A DNA stretch of 34,717 bases from Thiotrichales bacterium (GCA_003567955.1 PWYF01000025.1:1-34717); one strand, 5' to 3'. Shown: positions 8,136-18,883, numbered from the stretch's first letter. A program made the numbers and translations. Notes: generated by a model not told the origin, from the letters alone.

Positions 8136-9737
8136 TTACAGGTTCTGGTAATTGGGCCCCGAGCCACCCTCCGGCGGCACCCAGTTGATAATCTGGTAGG
8201 GATCCTTGATATCACAGGTCTTGCAGTGCACGCAGTTGGCCGAGTTGATCTGCAGGTGCAGGCCCTGTTCCTCATCCTCGACCATTTCGTACACATTGGC
8301 CGGACAAAAACGCGTGCAAGGGTTGTTGTACTCCTCGCGGCACTTGGTTACGCAGATATCGGTATCGAGCACATGCAGATGGATCGGCTGATCCTCGTCA
8401 TGATCAGTGGCGGCAAAATACACCGACTGCAGACGATCCTTGGGCGGCAGATCACGCTGGTAGAAGTCGCGCTCCGGCGGCGTGTACTCATTCACCTTCT
8501 TCAGGCTGGACCAGTCGGCGTGGTTTTCCAGTGTCCACGGCGCCAGGCCAAAGGTCACGGTTTCAAACACGGCGTTGACGATACCGGGCCACAGCCCCTT
8601 GCGGAAACCCGGGCGCATATTGCGCACGCGCTTGAGCTCCTTGCCCACGGCCGAGCCACGCAGCAAGGCGTCATAGCCTTCCGGCGAGAGTTCGTTGGCC
8701 ACCGCATGCTCGGCTGCCAGCATGCCCGAGCGCATGGCGGTATGGGTGCCCTTGATTTTGGGCACATTGAGCGTGCCGCCGCAGTCACCCACCATCAGCG
8801 CACCGGGCATTTCCATCTTGGGCATGGACTGCCAGCCGCCCTCGACAATGGCGCGGGTGCCGGCGGAAAGAATCTTGCCGCCTTCCAGCAACGGCTTGAT
8901 TTCGGGGTGGTGCTTGAGCTGCTGGAACATCTCGAAGGGCTTCAACTCGGGGTCTTCGTAATCCAGCCCCACCACATAGCCGATGGCCAGGCGGTCCTTG
9001 TCGAGGTGATAGATATAGCTGCCGCCATAAGTCATCTTGTCGGCCGGCCAGCCGAAGGTGTGCATGACCTTGCCGGCTTCCACCCGGCCCTCGGGCAACT
9101 GCCAGAGTTCCTTGAAGCCAATGCCGTAGGTCTGCGGCGACTTGCCTTCATCCAGCTTGTACTTTTTGATCAGCTGCTTGGTGACGCTGCCCCGGCAGCC
9201 TTCGGCGAATACCGTCAGCTTCGCCTTGATATCCACGCCGGGCGTATAACCGGATTTCTCCGAACCATCTTTGGCCACGCCCATGTCGCCGATACGCACA
9301 CCGACCACCTTGTCGTTCTCGAACAGGGCCTCCACGGCGGCAAAGCCGGGGTAAATCTCCACGCCCAGCTCTTCGGCCTGCGGCGCCATCCACTTGCACA
9401 CGGCGCTCAGCGAGACAATAAAATTGCCCTTGTTGTGCATCTGCGGCGGGGTCGGAAAACGCGAGCTGCCACCCTTGCGCAGTACGCGGAATTCATCGCG
9501 CTTGACCGGCACACAGATATTCGGCGGGTTGTCGCGCCAGCCCGGCAGCAGCTCGTCCAGCGGCTCGGGCTCGATCACCGCGCCGGCGAGAATCTGCGCG
9601 CCCACCTCGGAGGCTTTTTCGATCACGCAGACTTCCAGCTCTTCGTTGAGCTGCTTGAAGCGGATCGCGCTGGCCAGCCCGGCAGGGCCCGCGCCCACGA
9701 TCACCACGTCATATTCCATCACGTCACGTTCGGACAT
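8136..9737 (-). CDS. Electron transfer flavoprotein-ubiquinone oxidoreductase
   Basis: 533 aa; N-terminal VVIVGAGPAGLASAIRFKQL, C-terminal 4Fe-4S region CTRFCPANVYE...LQINSANCVHCKTCDIKDPYQIINWVPPEGGSGPNYQNL. Confidence 0.97.
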   Translation of the reverse strand: MSERDVMEYDVVIVGAGPAGLASAIRFKQLNEELEVCVIEKASEVGAQILAGAVIEPEPLDELLPGWRDNPPNICVPVKRDEFRVLRKGGSSRFPTPPQMHNKGNFIVSLSAVCKWMAPQAEELGVEIYPGFAAVEALFENDKVVGVRIGDMGVAKDGSEKSGYTPGVDIKAKLTVFAEGCRGSVTKQLIKKYKLDEGKSPQTYGIGFKELWQLPEGRVEAGKVMHTFGWPADKMTYGGSYIYHLDKDRLAIGYVVGLDYEDPELKPFEMFQQLKHHPEIKPLLEGGKILSAGTRAIVEGGWQSMPKMEMPGALMVGDCGGTLNVPKIKGTHTAMRSGMLAAEHAVANELSPEGYDALLRGSAVGKELKRVRNMRPGFRKGLWPGIVNAVFETVTFGLAPWTLENHADWSSLKKVNEYTPPERDFYQRDLPPKDRLQSVYFAATDHDEDQPIHLHVLDTDICVTKCREEYNNPCTRFCPANVYEMVEDEEQGLHLQINSANCVHCKTCDIKDPYQIINWVPPEGGSGPNYQNL

Positions 9738-9881
9738 GGAGACTCCCCTGTTTCAGGATAACTGCACCGCGATTGTCCGGCACCATGTATTCGGTTCACT
9801 GCGGCCGTGTCGGCCGGCTAAGGATGCACAGGGTACCATTGACTGACCGCCAATACCCACTGCCGGGCTCAAATCAGGCCC

Positions 9882-11660
9882 TCAAGCCAGCTCATCTGCC
9901 GGCAACGCCATCAGTTCGTCGGCGCCGGCATAAATGGCCGGCAGCAGACCATGCACGCGCGGCAGCAGGCGGCGCGCGAAAAACCGCGCCGTGGTCAGCT
10001 TGCTGCGGGCAAAGGCCGTGTCCTCGCCCTGCACGGCCCGGGCCATGCGCGCCCAGGCATAGCCCACCGCCAGCAGCGACAGCGCCTGCAGATAATCATA
10101 GGCCGCCGCACCGGCGTCATCCGGTGCGCTGCCCAGTGCCTCGCGCACCCGCTCGGTGGCCTCACGCAGCCCGTCCAGGGCTTCGCCCAGCGGCTGCACA
10201 ATGAATGCCAGCGCGTCATTGCCCTTTTCTGCGCTGATAAAGGTGGCGATGTCATCCAGATAGGTGTTGATCAGGCGGCCATTGTGCAACTTGAGCTTGC
10301 GCGCCACCAGATCCATGGCCTGGATGCCGTTAGTGCCTTCATACAGGGTGTTGATGCGGGCATCGCGCACGAACTGCTCCATGCCGTGTTCACGGATAAA
10401 GCCGTGACCACCAAAGACCTGCACGCCAGTACCGGCCAGTTCACAGCCGGCGTCGGTGAGCCAGGCCTTGCAGATGGGTGTCATCAGATCGACAAAATCC
10501 TGCGCCTTCTGGCGAGTTTCGTCGTCCGGATGATGCGCGGCCACATCGGCACTGGCCGCGGCCTCATAGGCCAGCACCCGACCGCCTTCGGTAAAGGCCT
10601 TCATGGTAAACAGCATGCGACGCACATCCGGGTGCTCGGCAATCAGCACGGTGTCGGTGGCGGCCTCGCCCTTGCGCGCCAGGGGGCGGCCCTGCTTGCG
10701 ATCCAGCGCATAGGCGATGGCGTTCTGGGTGGCGGCCTCGCAGATACCCAGGCCCTGGTTGCCCACGCCCAGGCGCGCCAGGTTCATCATGGTGAACATG
10801 TTCTGGATGCCCTGGTGCTCTTCGCCCACCAGCCAACCGACGGCGTCATCAAAATTCAGCACGCAGGTCGACGCTGCATGGATGCCCATCTTCTTTTCAA
10901 TGTTGGCGCAGTTCACCCCGTTACGCTCGCCCGGATTGCCATCGGCATCCGGCAGGAACTTGGGCACCAGAAACATGCTGATGCCTCGAATTCCGGCCGG
11001 CGCATCGGGCAGGCGCGCCAGCACCAGATGGATGATATTCTCGGCCATGTCGTGCTCACCGCCGGTAATGAAAATCTTGCCGCCATTCAAGCGGTAGCTG
11101 CCGTCACCGGCATCCTCGGCCCGGGTCTTGACCTGGGCCAGATCACTGCCGGCCTGCGGCTCGGTCAGGCACATGGTGCCGCTCCACTGACCGCTGACCA
11201 GTTTGGGCGAGTAAGTGGCCTGTAGTTCGGCCGAGCCGTGTTTTTCCAGCGCCTCGCAGGCACCGGCGGTGAGCAGCGGATACAGCGAGAAGGCGCTGTT
11301 GGCGCCGGCCATCATTTCCATCAGCACCTGCGAGAGCACAAAAGGCAGCCCCTGGCCGCCGTACTCCTCGCTCTGCGACAGGCCGGACCAGCCACCCTCG
11401 GAAAACAGTCGCCAGGCTTCGGGGAAGCCGTCGGGGGTATAGACCTGGCCGTCTTCCAGCCGGCAGCCCTGTTCATCACCACTGGCGTTAAGCGGCGCCA
11501 GACTGCCCTCGATCAGTTTGGCCGCCTCTTCCACCACGCCCCGCACGAGGTCGTCGGACACTTCACTGAAACGCTCAATGCCGGCAAGCCGCTGTTCCAT
11601 CCCGACAATACGCTCGAGCACAAATTGCATGTCCTGCACGGGGGCCTTGTAAGTCGCCAT
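9882..11660 (-). CDS. Acyl-CoA dehydrogenase (long form with C-terminal extension, DmdC/AcdH-like)
   Basis: 592 aa; MCLTEPQAGSDLAQVKTRAE...GGKIFITGGEHDMAENIIHLVLARLPDAP...QVFGGHGFIREHGMEQFVRDARINTLYEGTNGIQAMDLVARK. Confidence 0.94.
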   Translation of the reverse strand: MATYKAPVQDMQFVLERIVGMEQRLAGIERFSEVSDDLVRGVVEEAAKLIEGSLAPLNASGDEQGCRLEDGQVYTPDGFPEAWRLFSEGGWSGLSQSEEYGGQGLPFVLSQVLMEMMAGANSAFSLYPLLTAGACEALEKHGSAELQATYSPKLVSGQWSGTMCLTEPQAGSDLAQVKTRAEDAGDGSYRLNGGKIFITGGEHDMAENIIHLVLARLPDAPAGIRGISMFLVPKFLPDADGNPGERNGVNCANIEKKMGIHAASTCVLNFDDAVGWLVGEEHQGIQNMFTMMNLARLGVGNQGLGICEAATQNAIAYALDRKQGRPLARKGEAATDTVLIAEHPDVRRMLFTMKAFTEGGRVLAYEAAASADVAAHHPDDETRQKAQDFVDLMTPICKAWLTDAGCELAGTGVQVFGGHGFIREHGMEQFVRDARINTLYEGTNGIQAMDLVARKLKLHNGRLINTYLDDIATFISAEKGNDALAFIVQPLGEALDGLREATERVREALGSAPDDAGAAAYDYLQALSLLAVGYAWARMARAVQGEDTAFARSKLTTARFFARRLLPRVHGLLPAIYAGADELMALPADELA

Positions 11661-11847
11661 CTGTTATTTCGCTCCACGATTTCGGATGGGCCGGAGGAAG
11701 GTCTGGCCAGTTGACCGACATCACCTTGCGGATGCCGGAGACACGGTGGTGGCGGGAGAGTTTATAAAAAACCCCCTCATGATCCAAGCCGAAGAGACAA
11801 CCGGGGTGGCCTGATGGTCACCCCGGTCGCTGCCGGAATCAGACCGA

Positions 11848-13029
11848 TCAGGCCACTTCGAACAGGCCGGCGGCACCCATGCCGCCACCCACGCACATGG
11901 TAATCACCACGTATTTTTCGCCGCGGCGACGGGCTTCAATCAGCGCGTGGCCGGTCATGCGCGCACCGGACATGCCATAGGGATGACCGATGGAAATCGC
12001 GCCGCCATTCACATTGAGCTTCTCGTGCGGAATGCCCAGCTTGTCGCGGCAATAGACCGTCTGCACGGCAAAGGCCTCGTTGAGCTCCCACAGGCCGATG
12101 TCGTCCATCTTCAGACCGTTGCGCTTGAGCAGCTCGGGGATCGCATACACCGGACCGATGCCCATTTCATCCGGCTCCAGGCCGGAAACCACCAGGCCGC
12201 GATAGATGCCCAGCGGCTCGATGTTGCGCTGCTCGGCCAGTTTGCCGTCCATCACCACACAGGCCGAAGCACCGTCGGAGAGCTGACTGGCGTTGCCGGC
12301 AGTAATAAAGCCGCCCTCGCCCATCACCGGATCAAGCCCCTGCAGGCCTTCCAGCGTAGTCTGGGGGCGATTGCCCTCGTCTTTTTCCAGCGTCACTTCC
12401 TGCGTGCTGATCTCGCCGGTTTCCTTGTCCTTCACGCCCATGGTGGTGGGCAGAGGCACAATTTCATCATCAAACTTGCCGGCTTCCTGGGCGGCGGCGG
12501 TGCGCTGCTGGCTGGACAGGGCGTATTCGTCCTGGGCCTCGCGGCTGACCTTGTATCGCTTGGCCACCACTTCGGCGGTATCGAGCATGCTCATCCACAA
12601 CTCGGGCTTGTGCTTCATCAACCAGTCTTCGGTGAAGTGATTCACATTGAGGTTGTTCTGTACCAGGCTGATGGATTCCAGCCCGCCGGCCACCATCACC
12701 GGCACCTTGTCGACCAGCACACGCTGGGCGGCCATGGAAATAGCCTGCAGGCCGGAGGAACAAAAGCGATTGACGGTGGTGCCCGAAGTGGTCACGGGCA
12801 GGCCGGCACGAATAGCCGCCTGACGACCAACGTTGTGGCCGGTGGCGCCTTCGGGCAACCCGCAGCCAAGGATCACATCCTCGACCTCGGCCGGGTCCAC
12901 ACCGGCACGCTTGACTGCATGCTCAATCGCATGGCCGCCCAGTGTGGCGCCGTGGGTCATGTTGAACGCGCCCCGAAAGGCCTTGCCGATCGGGGTGCGG
13001 GCGGTGGAAACGATGACTGCATCACTCAT
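11848..13029 (-). CDS. Acetyl-CoA C-acyltransferase (thiolase, FadA-like)
   Basis: 393 aa; [18 protein letters not shown] active-site Cys region, [38 protein letters not shown]. Confidence 0.96.
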   Translation of the reverse strand: MSDAVIVSTARTPIGKAFRGAFNMTHGATLGGHAIEHAVKRAGVDPAEVEDVILGCGLPEGATGHNVGRQAAIRAGLPVTTSGTTVNRFCSSGLQAISMAAQRVLVDKVPVMVAGGLESISLVQNNLNVNHFTEDWLMKHKPELWMSMLDTAEVVAKRYKVSREAQDEYALSSQQRTAAAQEAGKFDDEIVPLPTTMGVKDKETGEISTQEVTLEKDEGNRPQTTLEGLQGLDPVMGEGGFITAGNASQLSDGASACVVMDGKLAEQRNIEPLGIYRGLVVSGLEPDEMGIGPVYAIPELLKRNGLKMDDIGLWELNEAFAVQTVYCRDKLGIPHEKLNVNGGAISIGHPYGMSGARMTGHALIEARRRGEKYVVITMCVGGGMGAAGLFEVA

Positions 13030-13055
13030 GGGATAACTCCAGCTTTTAATGAATG

Positions 13056-15140
13056 TCAGAGGCTGCCGAAACCCTTGCCTTCCTTGACCAGGCGTTCCAG
13101 CAGGGGTGACGGCGTCCAGAAGTCGTCGCCAAAACGACGGCGGTATTTCTCGATACCGGCGAGCACCTTGTCGAGGCCGACCTGGTCGGCATAGAACATC
13201 GGCCCGCCGCGATACACCGGGAAGCCGTAACCATAGATCCAGACGATATCAATATCGAGTGAGCGGGCCGCAATCCCCTCTTCCAGGATTTTCGCTCCTT
13301 CGTTGATCATGGCATACAGACAGCGCTCGAGAATTTCCTCATCGGAGATGTCCCGGCGTTCCATGCCGATTTCCTTAGAGTGCGCCACGATCAGCTGCTC
13401 GATTTCAGGATCCGGTATGGGCGTGCGACCGTCCTCGTAGCGGTAGACGCCAGCGCCGGTTTTCTGGCCGAGGCGATCCATTTCCACAATCTTGTCCAGC
13501 CAGGTGGAGTCGCGCAAATTCGGGTCACGTGTGGCCTCGCGCGCCTTGCGGATGCGATAGCCTACGTCCAGTCCGGCCAGGTCGGCCATGGCAAAGGGGC
13601 CCATGGGAAAACCGAAGTCATAGAGCACCTTGTCCACCTGCTGCGGCAGCGCGCCCTCCTCAACCAGGAAAGCAGCTTCACGGCCGCGCGGGGCCAGCAT
13701 ACGGTTACCCACAAAGCCGTCGCAGACGCCCACCAGCACGCCCACCTTGCCGATTTTCTTCGACAGCGCCATCACCGTCGCCACCACGTCATCGGCAGTG
13801 CGGTCGCCGCGCACGTTCTCCAGCAGCTTCATGACATTGGCGGGGCTGAAGAAATGCATGCCCATGACGTCCTGGGGCCGTTTGGTGGCCGAGGCGATCT
13901 CATTGACATCCAGGGTGGAGGTATTGGTCGCCAGGATGGCGCCCTCCTTGCAGATCTCATCAAGACGGCCAAAGACGTCTTTCTTGATGTCCATGGCCTC
14001 GAATACGGCCTCGATCACGATATCAACCGAAGACAGGTCTTCCATTTTCAGGCTGGGGGTAATCAGCCCCATGCGTTGTTCCATCTGTTCGCGGCTCAGG
14101 CGTCCCTTGTCGACGGTACGGGCATAGTTGCTGCGAATGGTCTCGATGCCCCGGTCCAGCGCGTCCTGCTTTGCCTCGACAATAGTCACCGGAATCCCGG
14201 CATTGGCAAAGCACATGGCAATCCCGCCGCCCATGGTGCCGGCGCCGATAATCCCGGCTGTATTGATTTCGCGGGTGGGGGTGTCTTTGGGTAACCCGGG
14301 GACACGGGCAACCTGGCGCTCGGCAAAAAACACATGCTGCTGGGCTGCCGCCTGCGGCGACAACAGCAATTCCACGAACAGCTCACGCTCGCGCTCAATG
14401 CCTTCGCTGAAGGGCAGCTCGGCCGCGGCGCGCACCGCCTTGATACAATGAAACGGGGCCAGGAAACCACGTGCCCGGTGGGCGATGGCCTTTTCAAATT
14501 GATCAAACACAGCCGGATCAGTAACCACCGGTGGCAACCCGGACAGACGCCGGATCTCGCGATTTTCGCTGACTACCTTGCGGGCAAACTCAATGCCCGC
14601 GGCGACCGGATCCTCGGCTTCGGCAACCTCGTCAACAATACCGGCTTCATGGGCCTTCGGCGCCGGCAGCGGCTCACCCGAGACGATCATCTGCAATGCG
14701 GTCTCAACCCCGGCCAGTCGTGGCAGACGCTGGGTGCCCCCTGCCCCGGGCAACAGCCCCAGCTTGACTTCGGGCAGACCGACTTTGGCCGAGGGCACGG
14801 CCAGGCGGAAATGACAGGCCAGCGCCACTTCCAGCCCGCCACCCAGGGCCGTGCCATGGATCGCGGCGATCACCGGCTTGGTCGCGGCTTCGATGGATTC
14901 GATCACATCCGTGAGGTGGGGCTCTTTCGGCGGCTGGCCGAATTCGCGGATATCCGCCCCGGCGATAAAAGTGCGCCCTTCGCAGGCGATGACGATGGCC
15001 TTGATGGCGTCATCTTCAAGCGCTTCGGTCAGGCAATCCTGAAGTCCTTCGCGCACGCCATGGCTCAGCGCATTCACCGGTGGATTATTGACCAGAAAAA
15101 GGCCGATCTCACCTTCACGTTTCAGTGTTACTGCCGACAT
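13056..15140 (-). CDS. 3-hydroxyacyl-CoA dehydrogenase / enoyl-CoA hydratase bifunctional enzyme (FadB/FadJ-like)
   Basis: 694 aa; N-terminal crotonase [21 protein letters not shown]..., central [56 protein letters not shown]. Confidence 0.96.
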   Translation of the reverse strand: MSAVTLKREGEIGLFLVNNPPVNALSHGVREGLQDCLTEALEDDAIKAIVIACEGRTFIAGADIREFGQPPKEPHLTDVIESIEAATKPVIAAIHGTALGGGLEVALACHFRLAVPSAKVGLPEVKLGLLPGAGGTQRLPRLAGVETALQMIVSGEPLPAPKAHEAGIVDEVAEAEDPVAAGIEFARKVVSENREIRRLSGLPPVVTDPAVFDQFEKAIAHRARGFLAPFHCIKAVRAAAELPFSEGIERERELFVELLLSPQAAAQQHVFFAERQVARVPGLPKDTPTREINTAGIIGAGTMGGGIAMCFANAGIPVTIVEAKQDALDRGIETIRSNYARTVDKGRLSREQMEQRMGLITPSLKMEDLSSVDIVIEAVFEAMDIKKDVFGRLDEICKEGAILATNTSTLDVNEIASATKRPQDVMGMHFFSPANVMKLLENVRGDRTADDVVATVMALSKKIGKVGVLVGVCDGFVGNRMLAPRGREAAFLVEEGALPQQVDKVLYDFGFPMGPFAMADLAGLDVGYRIRKAREATRDPNLRDSTWLDKIVEMDRLGQKTGAGVYRYEDGRTPIPDPEIEQLIVAHSKEIGMERRDISDEEILERCLYAMINEGAKILEEGIAARSLDIDIVWIYGYGFPVYRGGPMFYADQVGLDKVLAGIEKYRRRFGDDFWTPSPLLERLVKEGKGFGSL

Positions 15141-15224
15141 TGAATGTCTCCCGTTACTGCCTTGATCAACGCCTCTTGCATACTCGACCGGGATGGTGAC
15201 CGGAAACTGGCGTGGCCGGGCATG

Positions 15225-16190
15225 CTAACCCCTTCCGGCGCTGTCGTCACGTGTGGCCCCAATCATATTGAGCAAGCCGTAAAGCGTTTCCAGTGCGGGG
15301 ACGGCGACGTTTTCACGTCGGGCGGCCCGCACGACATTACCCAGAATGGCTTCGATTTCCATCTCCCGGCGCTGCTCGAAATCCAGCGCCATGCTGGTCT
15401 TGTAGGGCGGCATTCGCCGGGTGCCAGCGATATGATCCTCAATCAAACCATCGCGCTGGGGGTAGCTACAGGCCGCAGCTACCGCACAAACTTCCGCCAT
15501 TGCCCGGCGAATCATTTTCTCGCCTTCGTCGGTGGCGAGCATGGCCGCGGTATCCAGCCCGCCACCGGCCACCGAAGCGGGGTTAAAGGCGGCATTCCAG
15601 ACGCATTTTTCCCAGCGCGCGCTCACTACATTATCGCTCAGGGTGCAGTTGACGCCCCCGGCCTCGAACAGCCCGGAAAGACGCCGGGCGGCATCCCCGA
15701 GACCCGCCGGATAATGCCCCAGCACAAGATGGCCATAGGCCTTGTGCCGGACCTCGGCCGGGCCGGTACGACTGACCGCGACAAAGGCCAGCGCACTGAT
15801 AATGTCATTGTCCGGGAAGGCGCTGGCATAAGGCGGCTCGATTTCCACCCCGTTCTGGATCAGCACGATCACTGTATCCGGGCCCACCGCCGGGCGAATC
15901 ATGGCCACCGGGTCGAGTGAATCCAGCACCTTGGTGCAAACCAGCAGATAGTCAGGTGGATGCCGGCAATCGCTGGCGCTGCGTAAAACCTGGCGGGGTC
16001 TGAATGACAGGTCACCCAGACTGGCGCTGTGGATATGAATACCCCGGGCAGAAACAACGTCATGGTCGGAGCGACTGATCACATCCACAGCACACCCCTG
16101 ATGGGCGAGCACGGCGCCATAAAAGCTGCCTATGGCGCCGGCGCCGGCAATCAATACTGCAGGCGCTGAAGCAGATGACTCCTGAACCAA
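15225..16190 (-). CDS. 2-dehydropantoate 2-reductase family protein (ApbA/PanE)
   Basis: 321 aa; VLIAGAGAIGSFYGAVLAHQGCAVDVISRSDHD...CTKVLDS...VIVLIQNGVEIE...WEKCVWNAAFNPASVAGGG. Confidence 0.92.
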   Translation of the reverse strand: MVQESSASAPAVLIAGAGAIGSFYGAVLAHQGCAVDVISRSDHDVVSARGIHIHSASLGDLSFRPRQVLRSASDCRHPPDYLLVCTKVLDSLDPVAMIRPAVGPDTVIVLIQNGVEIEPPYASAFPDNDIISALAFVAVSRTGPAEVRHKAYGHLVLGHYPAGLGDAARRLSGLFEAGGVNCTLSDNVVSARWEKCVWNAAFNPASVAGGGLDTAAMLATDEGEKMIRRAMAEVCAVAAACSYPQRDGLIEDHIAGTRRMPPYKTSMALDFEQRREMEIEAILGNVVRAARRENVAVPALETLYGLLNMIGATRDDSAGRG

Positions 16191-16308
16191 TGAACCTCCC
16201 GTGCCTTCGGGCAGAATCTTCAGAGCGGATAATGGTACACCAGCGTTTCCCGGGCGGTATACTCGCTAATGAAATGTCGTTGCCGTATCACACCTACGAG
16301 ATCGTGCC

Positions 16309-17055
16309 ATGACTGACCATATGGATCGTCCCGTTCGCTGGCTGAGTATTGTTGCTCTGTCACTGGCCATACTCGCCGGCCTGGCTACAGCCACAGCCGT
16401 GCTGGGTTACCGCCTGGATTGGTGGGATTTCGGTGGCGCCATGGGCTGGCTGCGCTGGAGTTTGATACTTGCGCTTGGCGGCCTGCTGGCAGGCCTTGTC
16501 ACCCTTGTCATCTCATATTTCAGGTGGCATGTGTCCGGACTGGCTTCAGGGGGCGTGGCAATCCTGCTGGCGCTGATCGTGGCCTGGCCCATGGTGGATG
16601 GCATCATCAAGGCCCGCAGTCTGCCCGTGATCCATGACATCAGCACCGACCTCGACGAGCCGCCCCCCTTCGAGGCGGTGTTGCCCCTGCGCGGGGATGC
16701 GGCCAATCCAGCGCAATATCCCGGCGTGGAAGTGGCCGCACAACAACGACAGGCCTGGCCGGAACTCGGGCCGCTGATCACCGGCACACCCCCGGACAGC
16801 GCTTTTCAGGCAGCGCTGGAAACCGCCGCTGACATGCGCTGGGAGATTGTCGCCGCGGACCCGCAACGCGGGCGTATAGAGGCCGTGGACACCACGTTCT
16901 GGTTTGGCTTCAAGGATGACATCGTCATCCGCATCCGCCCGGACAATGGCGGCAGCCGTATCGACGTACGCTCCAAATCCCGTGTCGGCCGCAGCGACCT
17001 CGGCACCAACGCCACCCGAATCAAGCACTTCCAGAGGGCGTTATTAAGTGATTAG
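16309..17055 (+). CDS. DUF1499 domain membrane protein
   Basis: 248 aa; several N-terminal TM segments, then DUF1499-like WEIVAADPQRGRIEAVDTTFWFGFKDDIVIRIRPDNGGSRIDVRSKSRVGRSDLGTNATRIKHF. Confidence 0.88.
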   Translation: MTDHMDRPVRWLSIVALSLAILAGLATATAVLGYRLDWWDFGGAMGWLRWSLILALGGLLAGLVTLVISYFRWHVSGLASGGVAILLALIVAWPMVDGIIKARSLPVIHDISTDLDEPPPFEAVLPLRGDAANPAQYPGVEVAAQQRQAWPELGPLITGTPPDSAFQAALETAADMRWEIVAADPQRGRIEAVDTTFWFGFKDDIVIRIRPDNGGSRIDVRSKSRVGRSDLGTNATRIKHFQRALLSD

Positions 17056-17071
17056 GTGGTTAAGTGATTAC
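17044..17071. repeat. Degenerate TGATTA word array (left)
   Basis: ttaagtgattaggtggttaagtgattac; includes the last codons and stop of the DUF1499 gene. Confidence 0.75.
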
Positions 17072-17139
17072 GTCGCGGGACAGCAGCTTGCCAGCCTGAT
17101 AACGCCGGTTTCGCGCTGATAGTCACTAAACAAAAAAGC
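17064..17139 (+). repeat. ~76-nt intergenic repeat element E1
   Basis: gtgattacgtcgcgggacagcagcttgccagcctgataacgccggtttcgcgctgatagtcactaaacaaaaaagc; reverse complement of E3 (17450-17525) with about 7 differences in 76. Confidence 0.9.
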
Positions 17140-17162
17140 GGGCCTCAACGGCCCGCTTTTTT
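17132..17162. terminator. Bidirectional-looking intrinsic terminator
   Basis: aaaaaa gcgggcc tcaac ggcccgc tttttt. Confidence 0.85.
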
Positions 17163-17221
17163 GTACTCCAGCCTGGCTGCGCGTGCGCAGGCGTTGCAGC
17201 TCTGCACCTCGGCTTCCCGCG

Positions 17222-17272
17222 ACTTAATCACCTAATCACATAACCACGTAATCACGTTTTAGGTGATTACGT
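17222..17272. repeat. Degenerate TGATTA/TAATCAC word array with its own hairpin arms
   Basis: cgacttaatcacctaatcacataaccacgtaatcacgttttaggtgattacgtcg; outer 14 nt pair with one mismatch. Confidence 0.8.
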
Positions 17273-17346
17273 CGCGCGATACCGGAATGCCAGCCTGATA
17301 ACACCGGTTTCGCGCTGAAATACCGCATATGGAAAAACAGAAAAGC
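17263..17346 (+). repeat. Intergenic repeat element E2 (diverged copy of E1)
   Basis: gtgattacgtcgcgcgataccggaatgccagcctgataacaccggtttcgcgctgaa..., shares gccagcctgataac(a/g)ccggtttcgcgctga with E1. Confidence 0.85.
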
Positions 17347-17350
17347 GAAA

Positions 17351-17388
17351 CATGAAGCACATGAAGCACATGAAGATCATGAAGGAAG
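17351..17388. repeat. ATGAAG word array, left arm
   Basis: catgaagcacatgaagcacatgaagatcatgaaggaag; mirrored by 17415-17446. Confidence 0.85.
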
Positions 17389-17414
17389 ATTTTGAAAGGA
17401 ATGATTAAAACCTT

Positions 17415-17446
17415 ATCTTCTTCATTTCTTCATGGTCTTCATGTTC
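17415..17446. repeat. ATGAAG word array, mirrored right arm (CTTCAT words)
   Basis: atcttcttcatttcttcatggtcttcatgttc. Confidence 0.85.
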
Positions 17447-17449
17447 AAA

Positions 17450-17525
17450 GCTTTTTTGTTTGGTGACAATCAGCGCGAAACCGGCGTTGTCAGGCTGGCA
17501 AGCTATTGTCCCGCGACATAACCAC
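17450..17525 (-). repeat. ~76-nt intergenic repeat element E3 (inverted copy of E1/E2)
   Basis: gcttttttgtttggtgacaatcagcgcgaaaccggcgttgtcaggctggcaagctattgtcccgcgacataaccac. Confidence 0.9.
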
Positions 17526-17556
17526 GTAATCACGTAATCACGTAATCACGTTTTAA
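17516..17556. repeat. TAATCACG word array (right), overlapping the ugd stop codon
   Basis: cataaccacgtaatcacgtaatcacgtaatcacgttttaa; three near-exact tandem cgtaatca units. Confidence 0.85.
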
Positions 17557-18883
17557 GTACCGGATTCCGGCCGATGGAGTAATAGCTCAGGCCTTCGGCG
17601 GTGACACGGGCAGGCTCGAAAATATTGCGGCCATCGAAGATCACGGGTTCGGCCAGGCGCGAACGGATTTCGCTGAAGTCGGGGCTGCGGAATACGTGCC
17701 ACTCGGTCACAATCACCAGCGCATCAGCACCGTCCAGGGCGCTCAGCGGGTGCTCGTAAAGCTTTAAATCCTCGCGTTCACCGTAGAGTTCCTGTGTACG
17801 TGGCATCGCCGCCGGGTCATGGGCCTGCACGCGGGCACCGGCTTCCCATAACGCTTCCATGATCACCCGGCTGGGCGCCTCGCGCATGTCATCCGTCCCC
17901 GGTTTGAAAGCCAGCCCCCACAAGGCAAAGGTTCGCCCCGCCAGTTTGCCGTCAAAATGTTCACGGATACGTTCCACCAGCCGGTGTTTCTGACGCTGGT
18001 TCACATCCTGCACGGCACGCAGGATTTTCGGTTCATGCCCGGATTCCCTGGAAATATGCTCCAGGGCACTGACATCCTTGGGAAAACACGAGCCGCCGTA
18101 GCCGGTTCCCGGATAGATGAAGTGGTAACCAATGCGCGGGTCGGAACCGATGCCCTGACGGACGTGATCGATGTCTGCCCCCACTCTTTCGGCGATGTTA
18201 GCGAACTCGTTCATCAGGCTGATCTTGGTGGCAAGCATGGCATTGGCGGCATACTTGGCGAGCTCTGCGGAACGCGCGTCCATCACAATCAGGCGATCGT
18301 TGAGGCGGTTGAAAGGCGCATACAATTCCGTCATCAGGGTGCGCGCCCGCTCGCTGTCACAGCCGACGATAATACGGTCGGGTTTCATAAAATCCTCAAC
18401 CGCCACGCCTTCCTTGAGAAATTCCGGGTTGGAGGCCACATCAAACTCAACCGTGACACCACGCTCGGCCAGCCGGGTACTGATTTCCTGACGGACACGC
18501 TCGGCGGTACCCACCGGCACCGTGGACTTGTTGATCACCAGACGGTAATCATCCATGTGCTCGCCGATGGTACGGGCCACCGCCATAACCGCGGAGAGAT
18601 CGGCGGAACCATCCTCGGCCGAGGGGGTGCCCACGGCGATAAACTGCAGTTCACCATGGGCGACGCCGGCCGCACCATCGGTGGTGAAGCGCAGATGACC
18701 ATTGTCCAGCGCATCCGCCACGATGGGGTCCAGCCCCTCCTCGCGGATGGGGACTTCTCCCTGCTCGAGGCGCCGCACGCGGTCAGCGTCAATATCCACG
18801 CAAAGCACGTAATTGCCCATACGGGCGAGACAGGCGGCGGTAACAAGACCCACATAGCCGCTACCAAAAACCGTGACGTTCAT
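17546..18883 (-). CDS. UDP-glucose 6-dehydrogenase
   Basis: [36 protein letters not shown]...[13 protein letters not shown]...[23 protein letters not shown]...[19 protein letters not shown] extends upstream to 18955 but the ATG at 18883 matches the family N-terminus. Confidence 0.96.
   Translation of the reverse strand: MNVTVFGSGYVGLVTAACLARMGNYVLCVDIDADRVRRLEQGEVPIREEGLDPIVADALDNGHLRFTTDGAAGVAHGELQFIAVGTPSAEDGSADLSAVMAVARTIGEHMDDYRLVINKSTVPVGTAERVRQEISTRLAERGVTVEFDVASNPEFLKEGVAVEDFMKPDRIIVGCDSERARTLMTELYAPFNRLNDRLIVMDARSAELAKYAANAMLATKISLMNEFANIAERVGADIDHVRQGIGSDPRIGYHFIYPGTGYGGSCFPKDVSALEHISRESGHEPKILRAVQDVNQRQKHRLVERIREHFDGKLAGRTFALWGLAFKPGTDDMREAPSRVIMEALWEAGARVQAHDPAAMPRTQELYGEREDLKLYEHPLSALDGADALVIVTEWHVFRSPDFSEIRSRLAEPVIFDGRNIFEPARVTAEGLSYYSIGRNPVLKT

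Noticed and set aside
7806-9761. 651-aa plus-strand ORF antisense to the ETF-QO gene
   Set aside because: Shadow ORF from high-GC coding bias; composition (His/Gly/Arg/Gln-rich) and no recognisable domain; the minus-strand ETF-QO is unambiguous.
17040-17560. Possible CRISPR array or attenuator
   Set aside because: Repeats are degenerate, inverted and lack regular unique spacers of constant length; no cas genes nearby.
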